From Ricinus communis (lineage: Eukaryota > Streptophyta > Magnoliopsida > Malpighiales > Euphorbiaceae): 64,000 bases of DNA. Positions within the stretch are counted from its first letter, which is position 1, and the number at the start of each line of letters is the position of its first letter. Both the position numbers and the translations under genes were made by a program. This document shows, one piece after another, positions 62,248 to 64,000 of the stretch. The stretch lies in assembly GCF_019578655.1 (NCBI RefSeq), contig NC_063258.1, positions 23,440,802-23,504,801 on the forward strand, read 5' to 3'. The notes below the pieces were generated by a model. That model worked only from the letters and a program-made list of their open reading frames with translations, made no database searches and was not told where the DNA came from.

Positions 62248-62481
62248 TGTGAAATAAATAACAATAAAAAGAATAAAGAATATTATAAACTAAAAAACAA
62301 GAAAAAAAAAATAAAAAAGAGAAAAAATAGTAATTTTTTTTGTCTCATTCTATTTATTGTAACACCTATTTATAGATGTAAAGGATTTTAGAAATTGAGT
62401 TCTATTTACATAAAGAAATCTATTTGTAGACATAATTATAGATATCCAATATAACTCAAACATTTTAATATTATCATAACA
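62248..62481 (-). repeat. 5' LTR of the copia element
   Basis: 234 bp, alignable throughout with 58,252-58,509 but with many substitutions and indels, so the insertion is old. In element sense the LTR is followed within a few bases by GTTATCAGTAGG, a degraded match to the TGGTATCAGAGC primer-binding site (initiator tRNA-Met) typical of plant copia elements. Confidence 0.85.
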
Positions 62482-63550
62482 AATTTGAATTTTTGTGTTA
62501 ATAATTCTTTTATCGAATAATCCACCTTCCAATGTCTTTAATATATATGAATACTATTATATATGTATTATGTCATTAAATAATGTCTAAATAAATTATT
62601 TTATTAATTTAAAATAATTTTACTTATCTAATTTAATTTTATACTATTTAATTTAACCACTTATATTAATAATTAGAGAAGATATAATATACAATTAAAC
62701 ATATCACTTAAAAATTTTATAATACTTAGAATTATTAATTATATAAAGAAAAGACTCTAAATAAATTTAACAATAAACTCTTAAAATACCCAATATGGAA
62801 TTCTAAAAAATTCATTCCAAGAAATTTATCAATATGTTACATAATTCCTTAAAAATATAGCCTTTGTCTACTGGTGGTCTAGTGGACAGAACCATTTGTG
62901 CGCTAATCTAACCGGTGAAGAGAGAGTTCCATCCTTTCAAAAATCACTTTAAATAGAGAATTTTTTTCACACTACCCTAAAAAAGGAATTTTATGAAAAT
63001 AAAATAATAAATATTTTTTAAAATCCTAACTAGAGAAATAACCCCAGCATTTTTCCTTTTGTCTGTAGATAAGGCGGTGTCACTAAATCTAGTTAAGAAT
63101 TTCTCCCTCTAACGTTAACACATTGCATTTTACCAGGTTGACTGCTTGGTCGAGACAAGGACAAGAACAAATCAACAATCAGTCGGCAGCTTTGAAATTG
63201 AACTTACCATTAAACCAAAGGGCTAATGAGAGAATGAAGAATATCACATACCCATATTTTCTTATTTTGCAATTCAATGCATGTATGTTGATTTTGTTCT
63301 ATCTGGAACTTGTCAGTGGCCTAATAACCGATGCCAAACCAGCTATGCTTTATACTACCATTGATGTATTAAACTAGAAGCATTTTCCAAGGATCTCATT
63401 GAAGATTAGTAGTTTTGGTGGCAAGATTAGAGTAGAACTTGCATAATTATTAGATAAGAATAGAATGGAACTGCTGGCCAGTAGCGATTCAAGAGTTGGG
63501 CAATTTTTCTTCGGTAGAATATACAAAAGATGAGGAAGGAGATAGATAGT
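62482..63550. other. Intergenic DNA; possible SINE or tRNA-derived remnant at 62,873
   Basis: TGGTGGTCTAGTGG at about 62,874-62,887 resembles a pol III A box, and GAGAGTTCCATCC about 45 bp later a degraded B box. No cloverleaf can be formed, so it is not a working tRNA gene. The open frame at 63123-63377 has no recognised domain. Confidence 0.25.
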
Positions 63551-63552
63551 GT

Positions 63553-63657
63553 GTGGGCGGAAGAGCAGCGTTCGTCACTGCCCCAAGCTCAACACCAACA
63601 AATTCTGGCAATCAGGAAATTTCTCCAGGACATGCACTCTGGATTTCTCCTCTCTCA
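63553..63657 (+). other. Possible exon of an unrecognised gene
   Basis: An open stretch reads WAEEQRSSLPQAQHQQILA then IRKFLQDMHSGFLLSQ and ends at CAG|GTGGTT, a fair donor site. Composition is genic. No start codon or partner exon is visible before the window ends, and I cannot name the family. Confidence 0.25.
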
Positions 63658-64000
63658 GGTGGTTTGAAGTATAACATATATACCTCATGTTGTAGGGAAT
63701 CCAGGCAGCCAATGCAGCAGTGTGATAATAAGAGGTTAAAGGGAAAAGGGGCCGATGGTGGGGATGGCAGAAGGACAACATACTCTCCTCTAGTGGGGGA
63801 AGTTATGTTGCTTCTTTGTTTCAAATTGTAATAATAAAAAAGGTTAAGAATTAGTTTCAAATAATCTACAGAGATGACTCAAAGGAGGTTTCGGAACCAA
63901 GAGGACTCCCACTCTTCACAAAAATTACTCGCGCTCATATTCTCGTCCTGGGGAAAAGGTCCATTTTTGTCCCCAATTTTGCTGTAAAAAGGGAATTTGC

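Larger units (their letters stand above)
58252..62481 (-). mobile_element. Decayed Ty1/copia LTR retrotransposon
   Basis: About 4.2 kb with an LTR at each end. Minus-strand coding remnants occur in copia order. An integrase core lies at about 61,250-61,610 (GDICGPTYPSYGPFKYF, LDNVGEFTS, VEHPVVHVHTQNG). The post-integrase linker is at 60,479-60,730 (ARIDVPVGQ, PGSKDKNPKNK). Reverse transcriptase with the YIDD box is at 59,590-59,784 (AVYIDDLNIIRTPEEL), its C-terminal part at 59,257-59,532 (SYLSVIGALMYLDNCTRPD), and RNase H at 58,864-59,065 (ACIAQLKGGYIKGDRTK). Stops and frame changes separate all of these, and little or no gag is recognisable, so the element is dead. I found no clear target-site duplication. 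Confidence 0.9.

Noticed and set aside
62873..62945. A functional tRNA gene
   Set aside because: The A- and B-box-like words do not come with matching acceptor, anticodon and T stems.
1..64000. CRISPR arrays, bacterial operons, phage or plasmid functions
   Set aside because: The sequence is plant nuclear DNA with spliced genes; no regularly spaced repeat array or prokaryotic gene was seen.

Overview
The window is nuclear DNA of a flowering plant, most likely a rosid eudicot. The genes have plant-type GT-AG introns in AT-rich sequence, two encode plastid-targeted proteins, and the family members present are plant ones (REC/TSS-type CLU protein, heptahelical HHP protein, plant NUP43, plastid bL35, plant GDSL esterase). 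The gene content would fit Malpighiales such as the Euphorbiaceae, but the species assignment is only a guess. Gene order and repeats argue against an organelle or microbial source.

Layout: 1-6.7 kb is degraded transposon-derived sequence: a plant mobile domain (PMD) pseudogene, a second TE-type coding relic, minisatellites and an LTR-like repeat. 6.7-9.6 kb is AT-rich intergenic DNA. At 9.95-11.65 kb (+) is a four-exon heptahelical (PAQR-type) membrane protein gene with a clear TATA box and G-box. It converges on a 23-exon CLU/REC-family gene (-) reading from 27,101 down to 12,505. I rebuilt that gene from exon phases, including four short 5' exons that are easily missed. It carries one apparent 1-nt frameshift in exon 20 and one GC-AG intron. 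27.1-32.2 kb is its CT-rich leader followed by AT-rich repeats.

32.4-34.56 kb (-) is a broken ABCF4-like gene. 34.6-38.5 kb is AT-rich with at least two fold-back/MITE-like elements. A small plastid membrane protein gene (38.6-39.06 kb, -) lies head-to-head with a five-exon NUP43 gene (40.46-42.59 kb, +). Plastid ribosomal protein bL35 follows (44.95-47.83 kb, +), then an EXO70 relic (48.98-49.52 kb, -) and an intronless GDSL esterase/lipase gene (52.74-53.88 kb, -). 54.5-57 kb holds a direct duplication flanking an LTR-like repeat, 57.2-58.2 kb a possible non-coding transcription unit, and 58.25-62.48 kb a decayed Ty1/copia element (-) with both LTRs. The last 1.5 kb has only a weak exon candidate.

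The intact genes are housekeeping genes that do not form a pathway: plastid translation and compartment size (bL35c, REC/CLU), nuclear pore (NUP43), membrane signalling (HHP) and secreted hydrolase (GDSL). I found no gene cluster acting as a new system. The most unusual content is structural: lesions inside otherwise conserved genes, and several families of long-inverted-repeat and duplicated AT-rich elements.
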